Below are positions 47,671-56,462 of a DNA stretch of 64,000 bases, piece by piece. Position 1 is the first letter of the stretch, and each line of letters opens with the position of its first letter. A model generated the notes under the pieces. That model saw only the letters and a list, made by a program, of their open reading frames with translations. It was not told the DNA's origin and made no database searches. A program made the position numbers and the translations under genes. The DNA comes from Pseudomonas saudiphocaensis (GTDB lineage Bacteria; Pseudomonadota; Gammaproteobacteria; Pseudomonadales; Pseudomonadaceae), in the NCBI RefSeq assembly GCF_000756775.1, contig NZ_CCSF01000001.1, forward strand, positions 2,046,001-2,110,000, written 5' to 3'.

Positions 47671-47789
47671 CAGGGGCTCCTCAAGAGCCGCGCAGTTTAC
47701 CGCGCCGCCCGCGACTGTGCAGGACGATCACGAACGATGCCGTTTCAGACTACAGTTGGCACTTCACTCAACGACTGAACGGAACTGAC

Positions 47790-48833
47790 ATGGACCTGCG
47801 CGACCTGCTTGGCACCGAACTTCCCATCATCCAGGCGCCCATGGCCGGTGCGCAGAATCATGAGCTGGCCGCCGCCGTCTGCGGTGCCGGCGGTCTGGGC
47901 TCGATTCCGGCAGGCATGCTCGATGCCCAGGCGCTGGAAGCCGAACTGAGCGCTATCGAGGCACTGACGGACCGCCCCTACAACGTCAACTTCTTCTGCC
48001 ACCCGACGCCCGCTCACGACCCCGCACGTATCGAGGCCTGGCACCAGAGCTTGGCGCCCTGGTTCGCCGAGTTCGGCATCGATTCGAGCACCCTGCCCAG
48101 CGGCCCGACCCGCCAGCCGTTCGATGACACCATGGCAGAGGTGCTGGAGCGCCACCGCCCGGCGCTGGTCAGTTTCCATTTCGGCCTGCCGTCGCCGGAA
48201 TTGCTTAAGCGCGCCCGTGCTACCGGCGCGAAGATCGCCTCCAGCGCCACCACGCTCGAAGAGGGTCTGTGGCTGCAGGAGCATGGGGTCGATCTGGTGA
48301 TCGCCCAGGGATTGGAGGCCGGCGGCCATCGAGGCATCTTCCTGAACGAAGACCTGACCACCCAGCTGGGGACCTTCGCCCTGCTGCCGCAACTGGTCGA
48401 TGCGCTGAAGGTGCCGGTCGTCGCCGCAGGGGGTATCGCCGACAGCAAGGGCGTCGCGGCCGCACACACACTGGGGGCTGCCGGCGTGCAGCTGGGCACA
48501 GCCTACCTGCTGTGCCCCGAAAGCCGCACCAGCGCCTTGCATCGCGCTGCCCTGCAAAGCCCACGCGCCCGGCATACCACGCTGACGACGTTGTTCACCG
48601 GGCGGCCGGCCCGCGGCATCGTCAACCGCCTGATGCGCGAACTCGGACCGCTGCCTGTGGGCGTACCGGCGTTCCCGCTGGCGGGCAATGCCATCGGCGC
48701 GCTGCGCGCCAAGACCGAAGGCCTGGGGCTGGACCATTGCACGCCGCTGTGGGCCGGGCAGAACGTCAGCGGCTGTCGGGAAGTGTCCGCCGCCGAGCTG
48801 ACCCGTGAACTGGCAGCGGGCTGGCAGGCCTAA
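47790..48833 (+). CDS. Nitronate monooxygenase-family FMN enzyme
   Basis: The 347-aa TIM-barrel protein belongs to the nitronate monooxygenase / 2-nitropropane dioxygenase family. It has PIIQAPMAGAQNHELAAAV, NFFCHPTP, QGLEAGGHRG and the FMN phosphate site VAAGGIADSKGVAAA. Natural substrates in this family are mostly unproven (nitronates such as propionate 3-nitronate for characterised members). It lies 85 bp ahead of crtZ on the same strand, so a shared transcript is possible; a role in carotenoid synthesis is not indicated. Confidence 0.88.
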   Translation: MDLRDLLGTELPIIQAPMAGAQNHELAAAVCGAGGLGSIPAGMLDAQALEAELSAIEALTDRPYNVNFFCHPTPAHDPARIEAWHQSLAPWFAEFGIDSSTLPSGPTRQPFDDTMAEVLERHRPALVSFHFGLPSPELLKRARATGAKIASSATTLEEGLWLQEHGVDLVIAQGLEAGGHRGIFLNEDLTTQLGTFALLPQLVDALKVPVVAAGGIADSKGVAAAHTLGAAGVQLGTAYLLCPESRTSALHRAALQSPRARHTTLTTLFTGRPARGIVNRLMRELGPLPVGVPAFPLAGNAIGALRAKTEGLGLDHCTPLWAGQNVSGCREVSAAELTRELAAGWQA

Positions 48834-48918
48834 GTCAGGACCGGCAGCCCGTCGGCCCAGATCAGCGTGGCCGGCGGCCAAGGTACACTTGACCGGACTT
48901 CACTTAGGTTCCGCCGCC

Positions 48919-49446
48919 ATGAGCCCCCTGACCAATACCCTCGTCTTTCTTGCCACGCTCGCCGGGATGGAGGTCTTCGCCTGGTGGGCGCACAAGTACG
49001 TGATGCACGGTTGGGGCTGGGGCTGGCATCGCTCCCATCATGAACCGCGCAGCGGCTGGTTCGAGAAGAACGACCTTTATGCGGTGGTCTTCGCCGGCGT
49101 GGCCATTGTGCTGATTGCGCTGGGCAGCGCCGGCTACCATCCGCTGGAGTGGATCGGCGCCGGCATGACCGCCTACGGCTTTCTCTACTTCGTCGCCCAC
49201 GACGGCCTGGTGCACCACCGCTGGCCGTTGCGCTACGTGCCGCGCAGCGGTTACCTCAAGCGTCTATATCAGGCGCACCGCCTGCACCACGCGGTGGAGG
49301 GCAAGGAGCGCTGCGTTTCGTTCGGTTTCCTTTACGCTCCGCCGCTGCCAGTCCTCAAGCGACAGCTGCGCGAACTGCACGACGGGCCGCTGCGCAAAGC
49401 CGAGGCTAGCGCGGACGCTCCCACAGAGCGCTCGGACGCGGCCTGA
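48919..49446 (+). CDS. crtZ: Beta-carotene hydroxylase CrtZ
   Basis: CrtZ hydroxylates both rings of beta-carotene to zeaxanthin. The 175-aa diiron membrane protein has the His-box clusters HKYVMHGWGWGWHRSHHEP, HDGLVHHRW and HRLHHAVEG, between hydrophobic helices. The ATG at 48919 is chosen because it starts the first helix; the open frame upstream has no such feature. Its 3' end overlaps that of crtB by 41 bp in convergent orientation. Confidence 0.95.
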   Translation: MSPLTNTLVFLATLAGMEVFAWWAHKYVMHGWGWGWHRSHHEPRSGWFEKNDLYAVVFAGVAIVLIALGSAGYHPLEWIGAGMTAYGFLYFVAHDGLVHHRWPLRYVPRSGYLKRLYQAHRLHHAVEGKERCVSFGFLYAPPLPVLKRQLRELHDGPLRKAEASADAPTERSDAA

Positions 49447-50332
49447 ACGGCATCCGCCGTGAAGCCAGCGCCAGCAGAGCGCCACCCGCGAGGAACTGCA
49501 GCTTCTGCGCGCGACTGGTAGACACTCGCTCATCCCAGGCCGCCGCACCGAGCGCCTTCACCTCAATGCCAATCTGCCGGTAGACGCCGTGCGCCGTGGC
49601 GATGGACCACGCCGAGCGCCAGGGCAGATCGCGCAACCCCTGCGATGCGGACTGATAATAGGGTTCGGCCAGATCGACCAGCCGGGCGGCCAGCAGCGCC
49701 AATGCCGGCCGATGATGGGCAAGGGCGATCTCGTCAGGCGGAATGCCTACTTCTTCCAGCCAGTCGGCGGGCAGATAGACTCGACCGATCTGGGCATCTT
49801 CGACGATATCCCGCGCGATGTTGGTCAGCTGGAACGCCAGACCCAGGTCACAGGCACGATCCAGCGTGGCTTCCGATTCGGCGCCCATTACCTGCGCCAT
49901 CATCAGGCCCACCACGCCCGCGACCCGGTAGCAGTACAGCAGCGTGTCATCGAGGGTCTGGTAACGGTAACCCTGCACATCCATGCGAAAGCCGGCCAGG
50001 TGTTCCAGAGGATATTTGGGCGGAATGCCATGGCGCTGCACCACCTGCTGAAACGCGGCAAAAGCCGGGTCCTGCATCAGTTCGCCGGCATAGGCTCGCT
50101 CGGTCAGCTCCAGCAAGATTGCCAATCGCTCTTCGCCCGACGAGCGATCGCCCTCGAGCTGTCCGTGGCCCAGGACCTGGCCGTCGATCACGTCGTCGCA
50201 GTGCCGGCACCAGGCATAGAGCATCACCGCGCTTTGCCGGGTGTGCTCGTCAAACAGCCTGGCCGCTGCGGCAAAACTCTTGGAGCCGACATTGATCGAC
50301 CGGGTGGCCTGCGCAATAACCTGATCACTCAT
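49406..50332 (-). CDS. crtB: Phytoene synthase CrtB
   Basis: CrtB joins two geranylgeranyl diphosphates to form phytoene. The 308-aa squalene/phytoene synthase has the two Asp-rich motifs WCRHCDDVID and DIVED in the LTNIARDIVED helix. It is the last gene of idi-crtXYIB and starts with a four-base overlap with crtI. Confidence 0.96.
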   Translation of the reverse strand: MSDQVIAQATRSINVGSKSFAAAARLFDEHTRQSAVMLYAWCRHCDDVIDGQVLGHGQLEGDRSSGEERLAILLELTERAYAGELMQDPAFAAFQQVVQRHGIPPKYPLEHLAGFRMDVQGYRYQTLDDTLLYCYRVAGVVGLMMAQVMGAESEATLDRACDLGLAFQLTNIARDIVEDAQIGRVYLPADWLEEVGIPPDEIALAHHRPALALLAARLVDLAEPYYQSASQGLRDLPWRSAWSIATAHGVYRQIGIEVKALGAAAWDERVSTSRAQKLQFLAGGALLALASRRMPFRPRPSALWERPR

Positions 50333-51819
50333 GGCGTCAGGTCCTCCAGCATCAGCCCGGCGGTGGCCTTGGCCGAACCCACCACGCCTGGTACGCCCGC
50401 GCCGGGATGAGTCCCGGCGCCGACGATGTAGAGGTTGGGAATCACGTCGTCGCGGTTGTGCGGGCGGAACCAGGCGCTTTGGGTGAGGATCGGCTCCAGG
50501 GAAAACGCCGAGCCCAGGTGCGCGTTGAGTTCGTCGCGAAAATCCACCGGCGTGAAGATCCGGTGGGTCACCAGATCGTCGCGCAGGCCGGGGATGTAGT
50601 GGCGCTCGAGGTACTCGAAGATGCGGTCGCGATACTTCGGCCCTTCCACCGCCCAGTCGATGTCGGCCGTGCCCAGGTGCGGCACCGGCGCCAGCACGTA
50701 GTGGCTGGCGCAGCCTTCCGGCGCCAGCGACGGGTCGGTGACACAGGGCGCGTGCAGGTAAAGCGAGAAATCATCGGCCAGACCGTCACGCTTGAAGATC
50801 TCGTCGATCAGCTCGCGATAGCGCGGGCCGAAGCAGACGGTGTGATGCTGCAGATGGGCATGACGACGCTTGAGGCCGAAGTGGATGACGAACAGCGACA
50901 TGGAAAACCGCTTGCCGGACAACCGTCTGCCCTCGTCGCGCCCGCGCTTCTCGTGCCCCAGCAGCTGTTTGTAGGTATTCACCACATCGGCATTGGAGGC
51001 CACTGCATCGGTGTCGAAACGCCGCCCGTCGCGGGTGATGACCGCATTCGCACGCCCCTGCTCCAGTTCGATGCGCGCCACCTCGGCATTCAGTTCGAGT
51101 TGCCCGCCCAGGTCCTCGAACAGCCTGACCATGCCCTGCACCAGCGCGCCGGTGCCGCCACGGGGAAACCACACGCCACCCTGGCGTTCCAGCGCATGAA
51201 TCAGCGCATAGATCGACGAGGTCTCGAAGGGGTTGCCACCCACCAGCAGCGAATGGAAGGACAGCGCCTGGCGCAGGCGGTCATCTTCGACGAAGCGTGC
51301 CACCGTGCCGTAGACGTTGCGCCAGGCCTGCAGCTTGGCCAGCTGCGGCGCCACCGCGACCATGTCGCGAATCGACAGGAAGGGCACCGTGCCCAGCTGG
51401 ACGTAGCCGGCCTGGTAGACGGCCTTGGAGTAGTCAAGAAAACGCTGGTAACCGGCGACATCCCGCGGATTGCGCGCGTGGATCTGCCTGTCCAGTTCAG
51501 CCTGGTCGTTGACGTAGTCGAAGCTGTAGCCATCCTCCCAGCACAGTCGGTAGAAAGGGCTGACCGGCAGCAGCTCGACATAGTCGGCCATGCGCCGCCC
51601 GGCACCTTCGAAGAGCTGCTCCAGCGCGGCCGGGTCGGTGATCACCGTGGGCCCGGCATCGAAGGTAAAGCCCTGCTCGTGGTAGACGTAGGCGCGGCCG
51701 CCGGGCTTGTCGCGTTTTTCCAGCAGCGTGGTATGGATGCCGGCACGCTGCAGCCGGATGGCCAGCGCCAGGCCGCCGAAGCCGGCACCTATCACCACGG
51801 CACGTTTGGCAGGGTTCAT
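50329..51819 (-). CDS. crtI: Phytoene desaturase CrtI
   Basis: CrtI converts phytoene to lycopene in four desaturation steps. The 496-aa FAD protein has the N-terminal dinucleotide motif VVIGAGFGGLALAIRL, the GGRAYVY segment, and the C-terminal signature region GAGTHPGAGVPGVVGSAK. ATGA overlaps join it to crtY and crtB. Confidence 0.96.
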   Translation of the reverse strand: MNPAKRAVVIGAGFGGLALAIRLQRAGIHTTLLEKRDKPGGRAYVYHEQGFTFDAGPTVITDPAALEQLFEGAGRRMADYVELLPVSPFYRLCWEDGYSFDYVNDQAELDRQIHARNPRDVAGYQRFLDYSKAVYQAGYVQLGTVPFLSIRDMVAVAPQLAKLQAWRNVYGTVARFVEDDRLRQALSFHSLLVGGNPFETSSIYALIHALERQGGVWFPRGGTGALVQGMVRLFEDLGGQLELNAEVARIELEQGRANAVITRDGRRFDTDAVASNADVVNTYKQLLGHEKRGRDEGRRLSGKRFSMSLFVIHFGLKRRHAHLQHHTVCFGPRYRELIDEIFKRDGLADDFSLYLHAPCVTDPSLAPEGCASHYVLAPVPHLGTADIDWAVEGPKYRDRIFEYLERHYIPGLRDDLVTHRIFTPVDFRDELNAHLGSAFSLEPILTQSAWFRPHNRDDVIPNLYIVGAGTHPGAGVPGVVGSAKATAGLMLEDLTP

Positions 51820-52985
51820 CGAAGCTCCTTGCGATGCAGATCATGAGCAGCGAGCGCGCGCAGCGCCTCGCCAAGCGGGACGGGCGGCTTGCCACTGACG
51901 AGGCGGACACGGTCGGCAAGCGTCAGCCGCGCGGCATAGAAACGTTCGATCAAGGGCTCGGGCAACCGGTAGAAACGCTGCATCACCTGCCAGCGCCGGT
52001 CCGCCGGGCCGGCGAGGAACAGCATGCGGTTAAGCAAGCGGAAGAAGCGCCGCTGCTGCCACAGCCGGCAGGAGTAGGCGCGCAGCGTCGCGTAGAGGCT
52101 GGCGGCATCCCAACGGTCGGTGGCGATCAGGTGATCCACCAGGCGCACCGCATCGGGCAGCGAATAGCCGGTCGTGGGATGAAACAGCGCAGCGGCCAAC
52201 CCCGCGCGCGGCACCTCGCCGGCCTCGTCCCAGAAGGCCTCGATGTCTCCGGCGAGCACGATGGGCAGCACGCCCTGTTCCTCGCGCAGCAGTTCGGCAA
52301 TCTGCCAGCCGTGATCGCGGGCGTAGCCCTGCAGATTTTCCCGTAGGCGCTCGACCGGCAAGTCGCCGGCATCGGCGTAGTAAGTGTCCTCGATCAGCAA
52401 GCTGTCCGCCGTCAACGGCAGCACATAGACGAAGCGGTACCCCTCGTGCTGGTCCACCGTGGCGTCCATGATCACCGGCACGCTCAAGCCATGCGGTGCG
52501 GCCAGGCGTAGCTCCTGGCCGAGGAATTTCTGAAAGCCGAGCGCCAGGTGACGACTGCTGCGCGGGCCGCGACCATCGATCACCGCCGTGGCGCGCAGCC
52601 GTTGTCCGTCGGCGAGTAGCACCTCCTTCGGGAACACATCGACCACTGGCGTATCCAGACGCACCGCATCGGCGAGTTCGTCAACCAACAGGCGGTGAAA
52701 ATCTTCCGAGCAGATGCTGGCATAACCGCTGTCCAGGCGCCGCTTCAATGCCGGGAAACGCACCTCCTGGCCCGGCCATTGATGCCCAATCAGCGGCCGC
52801 AGCCAGCGATGCTGCTGTTCATCGAGATCACCCGCATGGTACGACCAGGTGTGATTGCCGCCCAGCACTCTGCCTTGCTCAAGCACCAGCACCCGCATGG
52901 CCGGACGCCGCCGGCGCAGTTGCCAGGCCAGCAATCCGTTGGCAAGTCCGCCACCGACGAGGATCAGATTGGCATCAACCGGCAC
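51816..52985 (-). CDS. crtY: Lycopene beta-cyclase CrtY
   Basis: CrtY closes both ends of lycopene to beta-rings. The 389-aa flavoprotein has the N-terminal ILVGGGLANGLLAWQL dinucleotide motif and the NHTWSYH and HPTTGYSLPDAVRL segments of bacterial CrtY. It overlaps the crtX stop by 11 bp. Confidence 0.95.
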   Translation of the reverse strand: MPVDANLILVGGGLANGLLAWQLRRRRPAMRVLVLEQGRVLGGNHTWSYHAGDLDEQQHRWLRPLIGHQWPGQEVRFPALKRRLDSGYASICSEDFHRLLVDELADAVRLDTPVVDVFPKEVLLADGQRLRATAVIDGRGPRSSRHLALGFQKFLGQELRLAAPHGLSVPVIMDATVDQHEGYRFVYVLPLTADSLLIEDTYYADAGDLPVERLRENLQGYARDHGWQIAELLREEQGVLPIVLAGDIEAFWDEAGEVPRAGLAAALFHPTTGYSLPDAVRLVDHLIATDRWDAASLYATLRAYSCRLWQQRRFFRLLNRMLFLAGPADRRWQVMQRFYRLPEPLIERFYAARLTLADRVRLVSGKPPVPLGEALRALAAHDLHRKELR

Positions 52986-54258
52986 GGCGGACCTCCGATT
53001 TTTTCTTCACGCCGAGGGCAGCCTCGATCAACTCCACCGCGCGCACTGCACCACCAGAACTGCGGACCTCCTCCCCCAGCTGCATCGAACGCTCCCGAAA
53101 CCTCGTCTCGCTGAGCAACCCATCGAGGGCAGCGGCGATGCGCGCAGGGCTGGCCAGGCGATGATTCAGCCGCAACCCCACCCCGGAATGTTCGATACGC
53201 GCGGCCACACCAGGCTGATCGAAGGCGATGGGCAGCGCCAGCATCGGCGCGCCGGCTTCCAGCGCATCAAGAACAGTGTTGAGCCCGGCATGGGTAACCA
53301 CCGCCGCCGCCTCAGCCAAGGCGGCGCGCTGCGGCACGAAATCGCTGACCCACACCTCTCCCTCGCCCGCCAGGCGCTTGACCTGTTCTGCACCCAGCCC
53401 GCCGCAATGGGTGATCAGCAGCGGCACGCTCAGCACACTGCAGGCCTGGGCTATCTGGCGAAACAGTCGATAGCGATGACCCTGCAATGTACCCAGCGAG
53501 GCATAGACGAAAGGCTTTTCCAGCGTTGCGAGTACGGGTGACGCAGCTTCGTTCATCGGCAGGCGCAACGGTCCGACAGCGTGAAAGTGCGCAGGCAGCG
53601 CCTGGCGCGGGAAGTCGAAGCCGGCGACCGTCTGGCTGATCTGCAGCAGCGGCGACAGGCAATCGCTGAGGCCGTGACGCGGTGGTAGACCGAAGGCCTG
53701 GCAGTACTGGCGGATCACATCGCCATGGGGTCGCATCAGGTAGTCGTAGACGCGCCCGGCGTTCAGGTTGAGCTTTTCGCCCCAAGGCGTGGCCCGGTAG
53801 CGCCAGGGCATCACCGGCAGCGGCACCAAAGGCTCGCGATTGAACGGCAGGGCGCAGGCGACGGATATGAAGGGAAGCCCGAGGTGCTCGGCCACCAGCG
53901 CGCCGCCGGGCTCCATCTGGTCCACCAGCAGGGCATCGACGCCCAGGCTGCGCAGCAGCGCTGGCGCCTCGCGGCAGATCATGTCGGTGCTGGCCGCCAT
54001 ATCGGCAATTACCCGACGCAACCCGATGGGGTTCCCCGGCTGAGCGGCCCGGCGCACTACCGCCGCCAGCGAGCCGGCAGGATGAGAACCGGCGCCGATG
54101 GCCGCGAATTCAGCCTGAGGCAGGCTCAGCATGGCGCGAACATCGGCCTGCTGAACGAAAGTCACGCGATGGCCGCGGTATACAAGCAGCAGGGCAATTG
54201 CTTCGAACGCCCGCATATGACTGTGAAAGGGCGGCGCAATGATCGCAAAATGGGTCAT
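52975..54258 (-). CDS. crtX: Zeaxanthin glucosyltransferase CrtX
   Basis: CrtX glucosylates zeaxanthin from UDP-glucose, giving mono- and diglucosides. The 427-aa GT1 protein begins THFAIIAPPFHSHMRA. Its donor-binding region includes LVTHAG-type sequence seen as VVTHAGLNTVLDALEAGAPML, with the conserved HAG. The ATG at 54258 is chosen; the longer upstream frame lies inside the idi gene. Its presence means the pathway goes beyond zeaxanthin. Confidence 0.92.
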   Translation of the reverse strand: MTHFAIIAPPFHSHMRAFEAIALLLVYRGHRVTFVQQADVRAMLSLPQAEFAAIGAGSHPAGSLAAVVRRAAQPGNPIGLRRVIADMAASTDMICREAPALLRSLGVDALLVDQMEPGGALVAEHLGLPFISVACALPFNREPLVPLPVMPWRYRATPWGEKLNLNAGRVYDYLMRPHGDVIRQYCQAFGLPPRHGLSDCLSPLLQISQTVAGFDFPRQALPAHFHAVGPLRLPMNEAASPVLATLEKPFVYASLGTLQGHRYRLFRQIAQACSVLSVPLLITHCGGLGAEQVKRLAGEGEVWVSDFVPQRAALAEAAAVVTHAGLNTVLDALEAGAPMLALPIAFDQPGVAARIEHSGVGLRLNHRLASPARIAAALDGLLSETRFRERSMQLGEEVRSSGGAVRAVELIEAALGVKKKSEVRRAG

Positions 54259-54274
54259 TCGACGCCTCCGGCGT

Positions 54275-55315
54275 TCAGGACGTCGAGTTCCGCAACAGCG
54301 GAGCCTGGCGCAGGGCGGCGAGATCCACCGAGCCGGTACAGAAACAGGCAATGCGCAGCTGATCGATAAGCACTCGAAAGTGCGCCTCCACTGCCTCGCT
54401 GCTATGCAGAGCGGCCTGCAGCACGCCCGCGGCCTGACCGACCAGGTCCGCACCCAGGCGAATCGCCTTGGCCACTTCAACACCGTCGCGAACGCCGCCG
54501 GAGGCGATCAGCGGCGTATCAGGACAGGCTTCGCGCACCGTCAGCAGCGACGCGGCAGTTGGGATACCCCAATTGGCGAATGCCCGGGCGACATCACGCT
54601 CATGCTCGCTCGCCGCCCGCTCGGCCTCCACCGCTGCCCAGCTGGTACCGCCGGCTCCTGCGACATCAATGGCTGCAACCCCGGCATCGACCAGTTGGCG
54701 TGCCACTTTCCCCGAAATCCCCGCTCCCACTTCCTTTATCACTACCGGCACCGAAAGCCCTCCCGCCAGCATCTCGATCGCCTTCAGCACGCCTCGCCAA
54801 TCCCGGTCGCCACCCGGCTGGACAGCCTCCTGCAAAGGGTTCAGATGCACGATAAGCGCATCGGCCTCGATCATCTCCACCGCCCGCCGCGCTTCATCCA
54901 GACCGTAGCCACGCACCAGCTGCGCGGCGCCAAAGTTGGCCAACAAGAGGATGTCGGGCGCCACCTGTCGCAGCTGTTCTGTCAGCCCCTGATCGCCGGC
55001 GGTTTCCAACGCGACCCGCTGTGAGCCCACCGCCATGGCGATGCCGAGTCGCTGCGCTGCCTCTGCCAGATTCGCGTTGATTGCGGTGGAGCGCGCCGCG
55101 CCGCCCGTCATCGAACTGATCAGCAGCGGCGCCTGGAGTCGGCGGCCGAACACATTTGCATGCAAGTCGATCTGGTCCAGATGCAACTCGGGGATGGCGC
55201 AGTGCTCGAACACAAAGGCATCGAAGCCCGTGCTCGTTGCGCTGGTCGCACGGGTCGGGTCGAGAACGATATCCAGATGATCGTTTTTGCGGTTGACCAG
55301 CGTTTGCTTGTTCAT
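54275..55315 (-). CDS. fni: Type 2 isopentenyl-diphosphate delta-isomerase
   Basis: This FMN enzyme interconverts IPP and DMAPP and boosts the precursor supply for CrtE. The 346-aa TIM-barrel protein has [31 protein letters not shown] and an [15 protein letters not shown]-type FMN site. It belongs to the type 2 family (Fni/IDI-2), not the Nudix type 1. It leads the idi-crtX-Y-I-B run and is divergent from crtE. Confidence 0.94.
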   Translation of the reverse strand: MNKQTLVNRKNDHLDIVLDPTRATSATSTGFDAFVFEHCAIPELHLDQIDLHANVFGRRLQAPLLISSMTGGAARSTAINANLAEAAQRLGIAMAVGSQRVALETAGDQGLTEQLRQVAPDILLLANFGAAQLVRGYGLDEARRAVEMIEADALIVHLNPLQEAVQPGGDRDWRGVLKAIEMLAGGLSVPVVIKEVGAGISGKVARQLVDAGVAAIDVAGAGGTSWAAVEAERAASEHERDVARAFANWGIPTAASLLTVREACPDTPLIASGGVRDGVEVAKAIRLGADLVGQAAGVLQAALHSSEAVEAHFRVLIDQLRIACFCTGSVDLAALRQAPLLRNSTS

Positions 55316-55468
55316 GGCGTCGGCTCCACGGAGACGTCATTGGACGTAAGGATCAAAGAAAAGTGCTGCACAACCGCACTACTTGTACAAGTATTTGTCC
55401 CATCATATAACTTTTGTACAGATTTCTGTATAACCTGCGCCTTCTATTTGGCGCTTGCGAGGCGAAGC
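55316..55468. promoter_or_regulatory. Divergent crtE / idi control region with TGTACA palindromes
   Basis: TACTTGTACAAGTA (55380-55393) is a perfect 14-bp palindrome. TGTACAGATTTCTGTATA (55415-55432) is a second, near-perfect one. A plus-strand promoter TTGTAC-N17-TATAAC (55383-55411) overlaps the first palindrome and reads into crtE. On the minus strand TTATAC-N18-TATATG points to idi. TGTACA-type sites resemble operators of MerR-type light regulators (LitR/CarH), an inference; no such regulator gene is in the window. Confidence 0.65.
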
Positions 55469-56359
55469 ATGCAGACGCAGACATCCCTTATCCCGCTCCC
55501 GCAGGCTGATCGCTTGCAGAGCCTGCGTCAGCGCGTCGATGAGCGCCTGGTGGCGTTGCTGCCGGCCCCGGAGTCGGCGCAGGACAATGTCGCCCTGGCG
55601 TTGCACCAAGGCACCCTGGCCCCAGGCAAACGCTTGCGCCCATTGCTGCTGCTGGCTGCACTGGCTGACCTCGGCTGTCAGACCGATTTGGCACTCGATC
55701 CCGCCTGCGCGCTGGAAATGGTCCACGCCGCCTCGTTGTTTCTCGACGACCTGCCCTGCATGGACAACGCCAGCCTGCGCCGTGGCCAGCCGACCATCCA
55801 TGTGCGTTTTGGTGAAGACGTTGCCGTGCTCGCCTCGGTTGCGCTGCTCAGCCACGCCTATGGCGTGATGGCGATGGCGCCGGACCTGACGCCCGCGCAA
55901 CGCAACGCCGCGGTGGCCATCCTTGCCCGCGCGGTGGGCTGCCAGGGGCTGGTGCGCGGCCAGTACCGCGACCTGCGCGGCGAGGATCAGTCGCGCCAGC
56001 TGGATGGCGTGATCACCACCAACCAGCTGAAGACCGGCTCGCTGTTCACCGCCGCCATGGAGCTTGCCGCCTTGCTGGCCGAGGTCGACGCCGTACAGGC
56101 GCGGCACTTGGACGGCTTCGCCAGCGAGCTGGGCTTGGCGTTTCAGTTGCTGGACGACATTGCCGACGGCCTGACACCCCAGCAAACCGGCAAGGACTGT
56201 CATCAGGACCGCGCCAAGGCCACCGTCGTCTCGCTGCTGGGGCCGCAGGCTGCCCAGCAGCAGCTGGCCGCCCACCACACCGCCGCCCAGGCCCACCTCG
56301 ACGCCATCGATCTGGGCCAGGGCGAGCTGGCCGAACTGGTACAGCGCCTGCTGGGATGA
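55469..56359 (+). CDS. crtE: Geranylgeranyl diphosphate synthase CrtE
   Basis: CrtE makes geranylgeranyl diphosphate, the CrtB substrate. The 296-aa polyprenyl synthase has FLDDLPCMDN as first Asp motif and QLLDDIADG as the second. The ATG at 55469 follows GAGG; the frame stays open far upstream but that part lies inside idi. A housekeeping IspA could be confused with it, but the linkage to crt genes supports GGPP synthase. Confidence 0.92.
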   Translation: MQTQTSLIPLPQADRLQSLRQRVDERLVALLPAPESAQDNVALALHQGTLAPGKRLRPLLLLAALADLGCQTDLALDPACALEMVHAASLFLDDLPCMDNASLRRGQPTIHVRFGEDVAVLASVALLSHAYGVMAMAPDLTPAQRNAAVAILARAVGCQGLVRGQYRDLRGEDQSRQLDGVITTNQLKTGSLFTAAMELAALLAEVDAVQARHLDGFASELGLAFQLLDDIADGLTPQQTGKDCHQDRAKATVVSLLGPQAAQQQLAAHHTAAQAHLDAIDLGQGELAELVQRLLG

Positions 56360-56462
56360 TCCGCCGATGGGCGGCGTGTTGGTCCTTCATCATCACCATG
56401 GATAAAGCTAGGCAGGGCTAAATCGCGCTGCCTAGACTCGCGGCACTCACTGGAGGCCGACC

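Noticed and set aside
55160-55468. N-terminal extension of crtE by about 100 residues
   Set aside because: It overlaps idi on the other strand and the promoter region, and gives no family-like sequence; the ATG at 55469 has an RBS.
43532-56359. Biosynthetic gene cluster beyond carotenoids (bio plus crt as one system)
   Set aside because: The bio operon and crt genes have separate promoters and pathways; srkA, rlmJ and the oxygenase lie between them.
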